A stretch of DNA of 64,000 nt from contig CP007152.1 in the NCBI GenBank assembly GCA_000831005.1, positions 2,480,001-2,544,000 of the forward strand. Direction: 5' to 3'. Position 1 is the first letter of the stretch. Every line of letters starts with the position of its first letter. Below the pieces are notes generated by a model, which had not been told where the DNA came from, made no database searches, and worked only from the letters and a program-made list of their open reading frames with translations. The DNA comes from Marinobacter salarius. GTDB lineage: Bacteria > Pseudomonadota > Gammaproteobacteria > Pseudomonadales > Oleiphilaceae. A program made the translations under genes and the position numbers. Positions 1 to 9,911 of the stretch are shown here, one piece after another.

Positions 1-2
1 AC

Positions 3-1544
3 CAGCAAAGGGCGTTGGGCAAGCTGTCCGAACGCGTTACGGTCGCCCAGCAACATATGGGTGCGATGCAGTATTGGTATTTTCACGCTGCTCTGAATGC
101 GGACATGGAGTCCCTGGACAAGGCTCAGGCCGCCTCCGAACAGTTGGTGGACGAGCTGGCTGCCATGGTGGCGGCCGATAGCAGCCTGCAGGCGGAGATC
201 GCGGAAATGACAGAAACCGTGGAACAGTACCGCACGCTCGGCGAAAAAATGTTCGAGTTCTTTGAAAAGTCCATGATGCTGATGGGGCGTTCGATGGCGG
301 AGGCCGCCCGGGAACAGGCCGTTAGTCTCACGGCTAGCCTCAACGATATCCGCAGCGGCTACCAGCAACGGGAGGCCGTACTCACCGAGGGCGTGTTGGA
401 AGCCGGAGAGACAGTCAGGCGTGCCAGTGATCAGGTCGCCATAAGTGGCGGTGCTATTCGACACGAAATTGATCGGGCTGGATCGGTCAGCCTGATAATG
501 GCTGGCGCGCTCGTTATCTCGGCATTGTTGCTGGGCACGCTGTTCCTGCGTTCACTGCTTCGTCCGGTGCGCAGGTTGGGGCAGCGTATTGGCGAAATAC
601 AGGCCGACAATGACCTGCGGGGCAGCCTCGAGTACCGCAAGAACGATGAATTAAGCGTGATCACCCGCGCCTTTGATCAGATGCTGGCGCGATTTGGCGG
701 TCTGATCGGTCATGTCGCTGCCTCCACCAATGAATTGGGGGATATGGCGGCTCAGGGACGGGAAAGCAGTCAGAGTCTTGCCGACCAGGTTGGACGCCAG
801 CAACAGGAAACCAGTCTGGTGGCGACAGCTGCAAACGAAGTTACTGCCACTGCGGAAGAAGTCCGGAAGAGTGCCAACCACGCGGCATGCCTTGCCGATG
901 AGGTTGGTGGATTGACGCACAGTGGCGGTCAATCGGCGGATGAAGCCGTTGCCGCCATGGCTAGGCTGGAAACACGAGTGGAAGCCGTGGCCGAAACCAT
1001 CGCCGGGCTGGCCAGCCAAAGCCAGTCTATCGGCCAGGTCGTGGATGTAATCCGGGGCATTTCGGAGAAAACCAACCTGCTGGCATTGAACGCTGCCATT
1101 GAAGCGGCCAGGGCCGGTGAAATGGGCCGGGGGTTTGCCATTGTGGCCGACGAAGTGCGGGGTCTGGCCAGCCAGACGGCGAACTCGACCGGGCAGATAG
1201 ACGATCTCGTGTCATCGTTGCAGGCACAATCCCGTGATGCCGTTGAAGCGGTGGAGGCGGGGCGGGAGGAGAGCCGTACAACCGTCCAGCGCATCCGGCA
1301 ATGCAGCGAGAGCCTGGGGCTGATCGATGAGAAGGCGGGCGAGATGCGTTTGCTCAACCAACAGGTCGCCCAGGCTGCGGCTGAGCAGAGCGAGGCTGTT
1401 AGCAAAATCGACGAAAACCTGATCAACCTCAAGCGCCAGATTGAAGACATTTCAGACAATGCCCGCGATACCGGAAGCATGACCGATTCCCTCGCGTCAC
1501 TGAGCGAAGTGCTGAGAGGAAATATCAGCCAGTTCCGATACTGA
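3..1544 (+). CDS. Methyl-accepting chemotaxis protein (5' end outside window)
   Basis: This is a chemoreceptor that signals through CheW and CheA. The reading frame is open to the left edge, so the N-terminus (first membrane helix and part of the ligand domain) is missing. What is seen is a helical periplasmic sensor region, a transmembrane helix near residues 156-181 (counted from the TTG at 15), a HAMP segment just after it, and a long coiled-coil cytoplasmic domain. The signalling tip is very well conserved ([19 protein letters not shown], then [10 protein letters not shown]). No C-terminal CheR/CheB-binding pentapeptide is evident, as the protein ends in SQFRY. The ligand cannot be predicted. 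Confidence 0.93.
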   Translation, partial: QQRALGKLSERVTVAQQHMGAMQYWYFHAALNADMESLDKAQAASEQLVDELAAMVAADSSLQAEIAEMTETVEQYRTLGEKMFEFFEKSMMLMGRSMAEAAREQAVSLTASLNDIRSGYQQREAVLTEGVLEAGETVRRASDQVAISGGAIRHEIDRAGSVSLIMAGALVISALLLGTLFLRSLLRPVRRLGQRIGEIQADNDLRGSLEYRKNDELSVITRAFDQMLARFGGLIGHVAASTNELGDMAAQGRESSQSLADQVGRQQQETSLVATAANEVTATAEEVRKSANHAACLADEVGGLTHSGGQSADEAVAAMARLETRVEAVAETIAGLASQSQSIGQVVDVIRGISEKTNLLALNAAIEAARAGEMGRGFAIVADEVRGLASQTANSTGQIDDLVSSLQAQSRDAVEAVEAGREESRTTVQRIRQCSESLGLIDEKAGEMRLLNQQVAQAAAEQSEAVSKIDENLINLKRQIEDISDNARDTGSMTDSLASLSEVLRGNISQFRY

Positions 1545-1643
1545 GCCGAAACCGCTAGTAAAAGCCACACAATACGCCATACTTTGTTGTGATTTGGTAT
1601 CTGACTGATAATCTGTACAAAACACTGGCAAACAGGACGTTGT

Positions 1644-2966
1644 GTGGCTTCATTTCAATTCAAAGACCGGCTTCAGTCTGCGGAAACCTGGATTCTCGCC
1701 AACCCCAATCCACCGCAACACTGGCCATGGACCTGGCTTTATAAAACCGGGCGAACGGCTTATGCGCTGGTGCGGGACGTCGTTAGTGGCAACCTGACGC
1801 TTCATGCCATGAGCCTGGTGTATACCACCTTGCTGAGTATTGTGCCGTTGCTGGCCTTGAGCTTTTCGGTGCTCAAGGCGCTGGGCGTACACCAGCGTAT
1901 GGAACCCTTCCTGTTCCAGTTCTTTCGGCCCATGGGCCCCCAGGGCGTCGAGATTGCCGAGCAGATTCTGGGCTTCGTGGATAACATGAAAGTGGGTGTG
2001 CTCGGCTCGGTCGGCCTGGCACTGCTGGTTTATACCGTGGTGTCACTGGTGCAGAAGATCGAGCGTTCTTTCAACATGATCTGGCGGGTGCCGGACATGC
2101 GCTCGATGGCCCAGCGCTTCAGTAATTATCTCAGCGTTATCATGGTGGGGCCGTTGTTGATGGTGTCGGCCATCGGTATCAGTGCCACCATTTTCTCGTC
2201 GGCGTTCGTGCAGGCGCTGATGGAAATCGAACCGCTCGGCTCCATGATTGTCTTCGCCACCCGCTTTACCCCATTCATGCTGGTGGTCGGGGCGTTCACC
2301 TTCGTATACGTGTTCATTCCCAACACCCGGGTGAAGCTTCGCTATGCGTTCATCGGTGGACTGGTGGCAGGTATATCCTGGCAGGCGGCGGGTATGCTGT
2401 TTGCGTCGTTTGTCGCCGGTTCCGCCAAGTACGCTGCCATCTATTCCAGTTTCGCAATCGGCATCATCCTGTTGATCTGGGTGTACCTCAACTGGATGAT
2501 TCTGCTGCTGGGGTCCAGCATTGCCTTCTATCTCCAGAACCCGGGCTCGGTGGCCAAACGCCGCCAGGTGCGGTTGTCGCCGGAACTTCTGGAAAAAACC
2601 GGGCTGGCGTTGATGTGGCTGGTGGCGAAACCCTTCAGCGAGGGCCGGCCGGCACCGCAGCAGGAAGCGGTTGAGCAGCAACTCAGGGTGCCGGGGGAGG
2701 TGACCCGTGGTATCAGCGACAAGCTGATCCGCGCCAGACTGCTGACATTGGCCGGTCGCAACGGCGATTGCCTGGCCCCGGGCCAGTCCCTCGAGAGGAT
2801 CACCGTTGGCAGCGTGCTGGAAGCCATACGTCGTGATGAGGATCGGGTTGCTGACCGTTTACCTTATGCCGTGCCGAGCCATCTGATGGAACGCCCTCCG
2901 GAGCACGAATCGGTGTCCTTCGCCGAACTGCTGAAGCAGGAAGGGGGTTACGGAGAAAAAACCTAG
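1644..2966 (+). CDS. YihY/BrkB (UPF0761) family inner-membrane protein
   Basis: This is a 440-residue polytopic membrane protein. After a hydrophilic N-terminus it shows about six hydrophobic segments between residues 45 and 295 with the family's typical core (HAMSLVYTTLLSIVPLLAL). A hydrophilic C-terminal domain of about 140 residues resembles the winged-helix-like tail of longer YihY proteins. The start is GTG at 1644. The family is widespread but its molecular role is not settled; the old ribonuclease BN label is wrong for it. The 3' end overlaps the end of the convergent HDOD gene by 4 bases. Confidence 0.9.
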   Translation: MASFQFKDRLQSAETWILANPNPPQHWPWTWLYKTGRTAYALVRDVVSGNLTLHAMSLVYTTLLSIVPLLALSFSVLKALGVHQRMEPFLFQFFRPMGPQGVEIAEQILGFVDNMKVGVLGSVGLALLVYTVVSLVQKIERSFNMIWRVPDMRSMAQRFSNYLSVIMVGPLLMVSAIGISATIFSSAFVQALMEIEPLGSMIVFATRFTPFMLVVGAFTFVYVFIPNTRVKLRYAFIGGLVAGISWQAAGMLFASFVAGSAKYAAIYSSFAIGIILLIWVYLNWMILLLGSSIAFYLQNPGSVAKRRQVRLSPELLEKTGLALMWLVAKPFSEGRPAPQQEAVEQQLRVPGEVTRGISDKLIRARLLTLAGRNGDCLAPGQSLERITVGSVLEAIRRDEDRVADRLPYAVPSHLMERPPEHESVSFAELLKQEGGYGEKT

Positions 2967-4003
2967 GCGCGGGTTTTTGCACCCGCTTCCAGGGTATCGA
3001 GGATCACCTTGCGTACCCGCGTAAACTGCTCCCTCGAGATGTTAGTAATACGCAATACGTCGTCTTCCGGCATATTGCGCTGGTGGGCATGGCGTAACAC
3101 CTCCCGGGTGCCGATAATAATACCGTCGTTCAGCGGGGTGTGTTGCTGCCTCGGCGCCGGCCGCTCCGCCGCCAGAAGCTGGGCGTGGTATTTAGGCGGC
3201 AGCCCCCATTCATTGGCCAGTAGTTGTGACGTGGCCCACTGGTAGCGGGAAAGGGCGATGTGGATCAGCGAGGGTGGCGGTTCCGCCAGCCCGGATTCCG
3301 TCCTGCAGACGCGCTGCAACTCCCTTCGTAGTGTGATGTAAGAGAGTGCTGGCAGTAGGCCTGCCATGAAATAGACGCTGCTATCCTGGCCCTGAATCTT
3401 CGCAATCAACTCCGCACTACGGGCACAGGTGAGCCCCCAGCGCCATACCCGTTGTGCAAAGAGTGCTTCCCGACTGTTCCTAGCTGCCATCATCGGCCGC
3501 ATGATGGCGGCGGAAATAACGTTGCGAATACCGTCCATACCCAGAACAAAGACCGCCTGGTCCACCGAGTCGATGGACTGGTCGCCGGTGCGGAAGTAAG
3601 GGCTGTTGGCAATTTGCAGAAGTTGGTCGGTCAACGCGGGGTCATTGAGGATGATCTCCGTCAGTTGGTTACGGCCTGTATTGGCATCGGAGAGTGCCCG
3701 CATCAGCATCGGCAGGGTCATGGGTTGGCGCGGTAATTCGTCCAGTTCACTATTAGCGATTCGCCAGCGCAGTTTTTCCAGCACTTCATCCCATTGCCCG
3801 GTTTCTGAGCGCAGCGTGGCGGGGGGTGAGTCAAGCAGCCAGCAAAACAGACGCTCTTCCAATTTGTCGATCAGGGCCGGGTCTATGTCCGGGCTGTCGT
3901 TTGTTGAAACAACCGGGTTGAGCAGGCGGGATTCAGGTGCTGTTGCGGTTGTTGGTTTGTCGGACGAGAAAAGTCCTGAAATCCAGGAAATAAAGCCTGG
4001 CAT
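2963..4003 (-). CDS. HDOD domain protein
   Basis: This is a 346-residue protein with an HDOD domain over about residues 75-300 (PMTLPMLMRALSD, LTDQLLQIANSPYFR, VFVLGMDGIRNVISAAIM). HDOD domains are HD-like regulatory modules that usually lack the complete metal-binding HD motif. They are often linked to cyclic-di-GMP or other signalling, but no output domain is attached here. The N-terminal 60 residues are low-complexity and poorly conserved. The start is the ATG at 4003, followed by MPGFISWISGLFSS. It converges on the YihY-type gene. The specific role is unknown. Confidence 0.85.
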   Translation of the reverse strand: MPGFISWISGLFSSDKPTTATAPESRLLNPVVSTNDSPDIDPALIDKLEERLFCWLLDSPPATLRSETGQWDEVLEKLRWRIANSELDELPRQPMTLPMLMRALSDANTGRNQLTEIILNDPALTDQLLQIANSPYFRTGDQSIDSVDQAVFVLGMDGIRNVISAAIMRPMMAARNSREALFAQRVWRWGLTCARSAELIAKIQGQDSSVYFMAGLLPALSYITLRRELQRVCRTESGLAEPPPSLIHIALSRYQWATSQLLANEWGLPPKYHAQLLAAERPAPRQQHTPLNDGIIIGTREVLRHAHQRNMPEDDVLRITNISREQFTRVRKVILDTLEAGAKTRA

Positions 4004-4117
4004 CCGATGCCTCCGGGAAAAGAATAGTCGCCGGGAAATACATACCCGTACACCGCGAGTATAGAATGAGCTAGCGGCTATGCACAGTATAACAGCAGGC
4101 TTTTTGGCACTAGAGCC

Positions 4118-5346
4118 TCAGAAAACAGAGCCTCCGAAGACGAACACCAATTGGCAGATACCGGCGGCGAAACCCAGGAAGGCGCCCACCAGGATCAGTT
4201 TGATTTCGTCCTCCTGGAAGCAGGGTCGAAGAAGGTCTTGAAATTCCTCAGATGAGAGGGCAATCATGCGCTCCACCATGATGCTTTCCACGGCCCTTGC
4301 CCGGTCGGTTTCGAACACCGGGTTATTGAAGGAGGTTTGCGAAATTTCGATGGCTTTTTTGCGACCTGGTTCTTTAGGGTCGCAAAGCCTGTTGGTCCAA
4401 ACGCCATCTGAGTCAGGGCCTTACCCATGCCGGCGGTTTCGTCCACCAGGGGTTTAATGTGTTTTTTGACCATGTTGCGGGCCCGGTCGCCCTTTGGGCC
4501 CTCCAGTATGGCGTTGATGATGTTGCCAACCGTGAGTATTTCGTGGGTGACGATGTGGCAGAAGGATTCGGCGACTTCCTGCTGGCGTTTGAGGAACAGT
4601 CCCTGGAATCGGAAAGGGCCGACTTTCTTTTCGTGCAAGGGCCGGAAGATCACGTTCAGCGCGATCCAGTTGGTTGCCCAGCCCACCATCAGGCCGAAGA
4701 AAGGCAGTACCCACCAGCTTTGGTAGAAATACCAGACGGTCATCTGAACCAGGCCGAACAGGAAGCCGAAATAGAACCCGGAGTTGATGATGAAACGGAA
4801 TTCCACTTCCCCGCACTCGATGAAGATCCGGTTCAGCAGCCGTTTGTCCTTGGCCAGGCGTTCGATGACCATGCTTTTGATGTCGAGCAGGTCTTCGATG
4901 TTGTCGGAAACGTCACCCACCAGGTTGTCCACCAGTTGCGGGGTGGACTTGCGTACCCGGTCGTAGACCATGTTCCTGGCTGAGGAGGGCAGGTTTTCCC
5001 AGAAGGTGGGATATTCCTTGAGCATCAGTTCGTCGACGTATTCTTCGGTGCGGGGTTCGACGGTGTAGAGGATGTGGGCTGCCAGTACCTTGGGGTCGAT
5101 TTGCTGGAAGATTTCCTGCACGGTGCCAATCTTGGAGATGGTGGCGTCGACGCTGATGGCGGCCATTTTTCGGGCCTTTGAGGGGATGATGCCCTGCCAG
5201 CCCAGTAACGGGGGCTTGCCGACGAATTCCAGCGGGTAGAAAGTCATTTTGATGGCCAGCCAGTTCGTGGTCCAGCCGATCAGGGCGGCAATGACGGGGA
5301 TACTGAGGTATTGCCAGAATTCTGGGGTGCTTAGCAGGCTTGTCAT
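4118..5346 (-). CDS. DUF445 family membrane protein (one frameshift)
   Basis: The product would be about 409 residues after correction. The N-terminal membrane helix (residues 5-30, IPVIAALIGWTTNWLAIKM) and an internal pair of helices with a second GWATNWIALNVIF copy are the family hallmarks, and a C-terminal helix ends FGGSVF. The frame breaks near 4375: the upstream frame runs to TLKNQVAKKP, and the family continues in the next frame with NNPVFETDRARAVESIM. One missing base explains this. The start at 5346 is chosen because the segment upstream in the same frame is repeat DNA. Function is unknown. Confidence 0.82.
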
Positions 5347-5390
5347 CTGGTGCTCACGTTCTTTGGTTGTTGGTGACTTGGTGCCCGCTA

Positions 5391-5497
5391 CCTTACGGGG
5401 AGGGTTCTCCAAAACACGCTCCTGCGGCACATCCATGTGGCGCTTGGGCTCCGCCATCCATGGCTCCGCACAGTTTTGGAGAACCCTCCCCGTAAGG
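5391..5497. repeat. Long extragenic palindrome, copy 1
   Basis: Two perfect 25-base arms, 5391-5415 and 5473-5497, enclose a 57-base loop. The loop contains a second, weaker symmetric part (ATCCATGTGGCG ... GCCATCCATGGC). It sits between DUF445 and rsmE. The loop resembles the centre of the element at 21343-21419, so the two appear to belong to one dispersed family. It could terminate transcription from either side, but there is no T-run directly after a stem. Confidence 0.8.
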
Positions 5498-5622
5498 CAG
5501 CCCAAACCACGGAGGCGCCTTCAACGGTCATCTCACTCTTATGTCCGACAGGGATCATGTTGTCAGGCGTGGCTTCTGTCAATGACTTGCCTGCCAGCCT
5601 GAGACGGCGGCACGGTCGGGTG

Positions 5623-6360
5623 TTATTGGCTTCCGATATCACCCCACAACCACTGACACAGCGCCATGGCGGCAACCGGGGCGGTTTCAGTGCGTAAAAC
5701 GCGGGGGCCGAGGGCAACGGGGAGGAAGCCGGCGGTTTCGGCAGCGGTGATTTCGTCCGGGCTTAGGCCGCCTTCGGGGCCGATCATCAGCGCGACGCGA
5801 GCGGGCTTGGCAAGGGTGTTCAGGGATTGTTCGGTGCGGTGGTGTAGAACCAGGCGCAAGTCGCAGTCACCCGAGCTTTCAAACCATTCCGACAGTGTCA
5901 TCACCGGTACTATCTCGGGCACCCGGGCTCGGCCGCATTGTTCGGCGGCGCTGATGGCGACGGCTTGCCAGTGGCGCAGGCGCTTGTCTTCACGGTCGCC
6001 TTTGAGTTTGACGTCGCAGCGTTCGGTGGTCAGCGGTACGATGCGGGTAACGCCCATTTCCACGGCTTTCTGAACGGCGTAGTCCATGCGGTCGCCTTTC
6101 GACAGGGTTTGCCCGAGTACGATCTCCAGGTGGGACTCGGTGGCATTGGCGGACGGCGTTCCTACCTCGACCGACACGTGTTTCTTGCCGGCCTCGGTGA
6201 TGGTGGCGGGGTAGTCGTTGCCGTCGCCGTTGAACAGCAGCAGTTCCTGGCCGGGCTGCATGCGCAGCACACGGCCGACGTGTTGCGCTGCATTGTCGTC
6301 CAGGCCGGCTGTGGCGCCTTCACTCAGGGGTGAGTCGGTGTAGATGCGGGGGATGCGCAT
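5623..6360 (-). CDS. rsmE: 16S rRNA m3U1498 methyltransferase RsmE
   Basis: This 245-residue protein methylates N3 of U1498 in 16S rRNA using S-adenosylmethionine. It has the N-terminal PUA-like domain (MRIPRIYTDSPL, HVGRVLRMQPGQ) and a SPOUT domain whose knotted SAM site is seen as LMIGPEGGLSPDEI, followed by LGPRVLRTETA. The length matches the family (about 240-250). The bioA stop lies 8 bases upstream, so the two are probably cotranscribed in the order bioA then rsmE. Confidence 0.96.
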   Translation of the reverse strand: MRIPRIYTDSPLSEGATAGLDDNAAQHVGRVLRMQPGQELLLFNGDGNDYPATITEAGKKHVSVEVGTPSANATESHLEIVLGQTLSKGDRMDYAVQKAVEMGVTRIVPLTTERCDVKLKGDREDKRLRHWQAVAISAAEQCGRARVPEIVPVMTLSEWFESSGDCDLRLVLHHRTEQSLNTLAKPARVALMIGPEGGLSPDEITAAETAGFLPVALGPRVLRTETAPVAAMALCQWLWGDIGSQ

Positions 6361-6368
6361 GATGTTTG

Positions 6369-7721
6369 TCAGTCCCGTACGGCGATTTCGATGCCTTCTG
6401 TGGCCACTTGGGCCAGGTGGCGGATCTGTTCTTCGGTGATCACGTAAGGGGGCATAAAGTAGACTACGTTACCCAATGGCCGCAATAGCGACTGGCGGGT
6501 GAGCGCATGCTGGTATACGCGGATGCCGCGCCGCTCCTGCCAGGGGAAGGGCTCTTTGGTGGCTTTGTTTTTCACCATTTCCACCGCCAGGGTCATGCCG
6601 TGCTGGCGGATGTCGCCGACGTTGGGGTGGTCCGCCAGGTGGGCGACGGAGTCAGCCATGCAGGTGCTCAGGCGTTTGTTGTTCTCGATGACGTTGTCGT
6701 CGCGGAAGATGTCCAGGGTGGCCAGCGCCACGGCGCAACCGATGGGATTGCCGGTGTAGCTGTGGCTGTGCAGGAAGGCCTTCAGGGTTTCGTAATCGTC
6801 GTAGAAGGCGTTGTAGACGGTGTCCGTCGTCAACACCACCGACAATGGCAGGTAGCCCGCGGTCAGGCCTTTGGACAGGCACATGAAATCCGGAGTGATG
6901 CCAGACTGCTCGCAGGCGAATAGGGTGCCGGTGCGGCCGAAGCCAACCGCGATCTCGTCGGCGATCAGGTGCACGCCATATTTGTCGCAGGCTTCGCGCA
7001 GTTTGGTGTGGTAAATCGGATGGTGCATGCGCATGCCGCCTGCGCACTGAATCAGTGGTTCGACCACCACGGCACAGATTTCGTCATGCTTTTCGGCCAG
7101 TAGCGCGTCCATGGCCTCGAACTGCCGCAGCGCGTACTCCTCGTCGGTCTCGCCCGGCTCCTTGTTGAATGCATCCGGGGAGGGCGCGGTCATGACTTCC
7201 ATCAGCAGCGGCTGATAGGTGTCCTTGTAGAGAGCAACATCGCCCAGTGCCAGTGCCCCCAGGGTTTCGCCATGGTAGCTGTTGCTCAGGTTGACGAAGT
7301 TTTTCTTGCCCGGTTTGCCTTGATTCTTCCAGTAGTGGAAGCTCATCTTGAGCGCAGCTTCAATAGCAGATGAGCCGTTGTCGGCGTAGAAGCACTTATT
7401 GAGGCCTTCAGGGGTCACTTCGATCAGTCTCTCGGAGAGGCTGACCACCGGCTCGTGGGTAAACCCCGCCAGGATCACATGCTCCAACTGACCAATCTGC
7501 TCCTGAATAGCCGCGTTGATTCTGGGGTTCGCATGGCCGAACAGGTTGACCCACCAGGAGCTCACGGCGTCGATGTAGCGGTTGCTTTCGAAGTCCTCAA
7601 GCCAGACACCTTCGCCCCGTTTGATAGGCACCAGGGGCAAGGTGCCTTCGTGGTCTTTCATCTGGGTGCAGGGGTGCCATACGGATTTGAGGCCGCGGGC
7701 GACGAGGTCAGCGTTGCGCAT
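6369..7721 (-). CDS. bioA: Adenosylmethionine-8-amino-7-oxononanoate aminotransferase
   Basis: This is the PLP enzyme of biotin synthesis that converts KAPA to DAPA with SAM as amino donor. At 450 residues it is a normal class III aminotransferase. The N-terminus WHPCTQMKDHE and SSWWVNLFGHANP are BioA-specific. The PLP lysine is about Lys284 in CLSKGLTAGYLPLS, and the aspartate of LIADEIAVGFGRTG precedes it. It is the first gene of a leftward pair with rsmE and is transcribed divergently from the DUF2505 gene. No BirA-type operator was recognised in the 182-base divergent spacer. Confidence 0.96.
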   Translation of the reverse strand: MRNADLVARGLKSVWHPCTQMKDHEGTLPLVPIKRGEGVWLEDFESNRYIDAVSSWWVNLFGHANPRINAAIQEQIGQLEHVILAGFTHEPVVSLSERLIEVTPEGLNKCFYADNGSSAIEAALKMSFHYWKNQGKPGKKNFVNLSNSYHGETLGALALGDVALYKDTYQPLLMEVMTAPSPDAFNKEPGETDEEYALRQFEAMDALLAEKHDEICAVVVEPLIQCAGGMRMHHPIYHTKLREACDKYGVHLIADEIAVGFGRTGTLFACEQSGITPDFMCLSKGLTAGYLPLSVVLTTDTVYNAFYDDYETLKAFLHSHSYTGNPIGCAVALATLDIFRDDNVIENNKRLSTCMADSVAHLADHPNVGDIRQHGMTLAVEMVKNKATKEPFPWQERRGIRVYQHALTRQSLLRPLGNVVYFMPPYVITEEQIRHLAQVATEGIEIAVRD

Positions 7722-7903
7722 GATAAATCTCCGTCAAACGGTGGGGTTCTGTCAGGTTCCAACAAAAGGTCAGCTGTTAACCAGTGCGAATATTACAGTT
7801 AACAACGCCTGCTGACCACTATGCCATCCACCGATGACCGGCGGGCCAATGTGTGAATGAAACTCACCGCGCACAATCAGGCCATTCTTATACGGAGGCC
7901 TTT

Positions 7904-8392
7904 ATGGAACTGGAATTGAGACATTCATACGATGCTGGCCTGGACCGGGTGCTGGGTGCGTTCTTCGACGAGGCCCATATCCAGGAGAAGAACCAGCGGC
8001 TGGGTTCGCGCAATGTGAATATACCGGAGCTGACCCGTGACGACTTGTCCGCGAAGGTGGTGGTTGAGCGTGAAATGACAGCCTCCACCGAGGTGCCCGG
8101 CATCCTGGCGAGCTTTCACAAAGAGTGGAATCGCGTACGCCAGGAAGAGCACTGGTTCCGCAAGGACGACGGGGAATGGCATTGCGAGTTCCGGGTAAAA
8201 ATTGAAGGCGTGCCCGCGAAGATCAAGGGCAATATGCGCCTGCAGGGCACAGACCAGGCCTGCATCAACTACGTTACGCTGAATGTCTGGTGCGAAGTGC
8301 CGTTACTGGGCATGAAGATTGCGCGGTTTCTGGCGGATGATTCCCATACCAAGATTGAGAAGGAGTACAGGATCACCCGCCAGTTGCTTTAA
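7904..8392 (+). CDS. DUF2505 family protein
   Basis: This 162-residue protein begins MELELRHSYDAGLDRVLGAFFD and fits DUF2505, a START/SRPBCC-like family of unknown function. The C-terminus (IARFLADDSHTKIEKEYRI) is typical. The ATG at 7904 is preferred to an earlier in-frame ATG at 7853 because GGAGG lies 8 bases upstream of it and the extra N-terminus is not conserved in style. It converges on the amino acid transporter operon with only 18 bases between stops. Confidence 0.85.
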   Translation: MELELRHSYDAGLDRVLGAFFDEAHIQEKNQRLGSRNVNIPELTRDDLSAKVVVEREMTASTEVPGILASFHKEWNRVRQEEHWFRKDDGEWHCEFRVKIEGVPAKIKGNMRLQGTDQACINYVTLNVWCEVPLLGMKIARFLADDSHTKIEKEYRITRQLL

Positions 8393-8410
8393 CGCGTCTG
8401 GCGGGGTAAG

Positions 8411-9157
8411 TCAGTGCGCCAAAACCCGGCTCAGGAACGCCTGGGTGCGTTCATTTTGCGGGTTGTCGAAGACATCCGCCGGTTTGCCTTCCTCGACAAT
8501 CTGGCCTTCGTGAATGTAGATCACGCGGTCGGCCACTTCCCGGGCGAAGCCCATTTCGTGGGTGACCACCATCATGGTCATACCTTCCTTGGCCAACTCT
8601 CGCATCACGTCCAGCACTTCGCCGATCATTTCCGGGTCCAGCGCGGAGGTGGGTTCGTCGAACAGCATCAGCCGGGGTTCCATGGCCAGTGCGCGGGCAA
8701 TGGCTACGCGCTGCTGCTGGCCGCCCGAGAGCTGGCTGGGAAACTTGTCAGCCTGGCTGCCGATACCGACGCGGTTCAACAGTCTCTCCGCCGTGGCGTT
8801 GGCGACAGTTTCGGGGGCATCCTTGACCTTTCGGGGCGCGAGCATGATGTTCTTTTTCACCGTCAGGTGCGGGAACAGGTTGAACTGCTGGAACACCATG
8901 CCGACTTCCTTGCGGATTTCAGCCAGGGCTTTCGGGTTGCCACTCTTCGGGGCAAGCTCGTTACCGTCCACCACCAGCTTGCCGGACTCGAACTCTTCCA
9001 GGCCGTTAACGCAGCGGATGAGGGTGGATTTGCCGGAGCCACTGGCGCCGATAACCACCACCACTTCGCCGGCTTCAACGGTCAGGTCAATTTCCTTGAG
9101 GACATGCAGGGTACCGAAGTACTTGTTCATGCCCTGCATTTGCACGATCTGTGTCAT
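8411..9157 (-). CDS. Polar amino acid ABC transporter, ATP-binding protein
   Basis: This is a 248-residue GlnQ/HisP-type ATPase. It shows Walker [10 protein letters not shown], the Q-loop in [14 protein letters not shown], the signature [15 protein letters not shown], Walker [14 protein letters not shown] and the switch His in VTHEMGFA. It powers import through the adjacent permease. It is the last gene of a three-gene leftward operon (binding protein, permease, ATPase); the permease stop lies 13 bases upstream. The exact amino acid is not determinable. Confidence 0.95.
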   Translation of the reverse strand: MTQIVQMQGMNKYFGTLHVLKEIDLTVEAGEVVVVIGASGSGKSTLIRCVNGLEEFESGKLVVDGNELAPKSGNPKALAEIRKEVGMVFQQFNLFPHLTVKKNIMLAPRKVKDAPETVANATAERLLNRVGIGSQADKFPSQLSGGQQQRVAIARALAMEPRLMLFDEPTSALDPEMIGEVLDVMRELAKEGMTMMVVTHEMGFAREVADRVIYIHEGQIVEEGKPADVFDNPQNERTQAFLSRVLAH

Positions 9158-9170
9158 GGGTACCTATCCT

Positions 9171-9842
9171 TCAGACAGAAGCCAGTCCGCGCCGCTCTAT
9201 CAGGCGGAGCACGAGTGAGAGGGAGAGGGTAATCGCGAGGTACATGATCGCCACCACGAAGTAGACCTCGAAGGCAGTAAAGGTGTTAGCGATGTACACC
9301 TGGCCCTGGCGAACCAGCTCGCCCACACCGATGACCGAGAACAGTGATGTGTCCTTGATGCTCACGATCGCCTGATTGCCCAAGGGCGGAATCATGCGGC
9401 GGAAGGCCTGGGGCCAGATAATCGACCAGAAGGTCTGGGAGCGCGACAGGCCCAGCGACAGGCCGGCTTCGGTCTGGCCCTTGTCGATGGATTGCACGCC
9501 GCCCCGGACCACTTCGGAAATATAGGCGCCGGAGTTCAGGGCAATGGCGGCGATACCGGCGGTCAGCGGGTCAATCGGGCCGCCAACCAGATCGGGCAGA
9601 CCGTAAAAGATAAAAAGCACCTGCACGAGAATGGGGGTGCCGCGGAAAATTTCGATGTACGCGGTTGCGGGCCAGCGAAAAAACCATTTTTTGTTGATGC
9701 TCAGCAGGCCGAAAATAATGCCCAGCACAAAACCAATGGCGAGGCCGCCAAAAGAAATAAGCAGGGTATAGGGAATACCTTTGAGCAAATAAGGAACGGC
9801 GTTGATGGCTGCCTGCCAGTCAAACTGAAACTGGAATTCCAC
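9171..9842 (-). CDS. Polar amino acid ABC transporter, permease
   Basis: This is a 223-residue inner-membrane permease of the HisM/GlnP family with about five transmembrane segments. The EAA loop that docks on the ATPase is clear (EAGLSLGLSRSQTFWSIIWPQAFRRMIPPLGNQ, shortened here to its core GLSRSQTFWSIIWPQA). Only one permease gene is present, so the channel is presumably a homodimer. It starts ATG GAA TTC at 9842, downstream of a stable hairpin that separates it from the binding-protein gene. Confidence 0.94.
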   Translation of the reverse strand: MEFQFQFDWQAAINAVPYLLKGIPYTLLISFGGLAIGFVLGIIFGLLSINKKWFFRWPATAYIEIFRGTPILVQVLFIFYGLPDLVGGPIDPLTAGIAAIALNSGAYISEVVRGGVQSIDKGQTEAGLSLGLSRSQTFWSIIWPQAFRRMIPPLGNQAIVSIKDTSLFSVIGVGELVRQGQVYIANTFTAFEVYFVVAIMYLAITLSLSLVLRLIERRGLASV

Positions 9843-9872
9843 AGTGGATGTCTCCGTTGGATGGGGAGTTAC

Positions 9873-9899
9873 CAGCCGGGGTGTTGTGCACCCCGGCTG
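9873..9899. other. Intercistronic hairpin in amino acid transporter operon
   Basis: Perfect 11-base arms (9873-9883 and 9889-9899) with a 5-base loop lie between the binding-protein stop and the permease start on the minus strand. There is no T-run on that strand, so it is more likely an mRNA-stabilising or attenuating element. Such elements keep periplasmic binding protein in excess over permease in many ABC operons. The role here is inferred. Confidence 0.7.
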
Positions 9900-9911
9900 T
9901 GGTTTTCAGTT

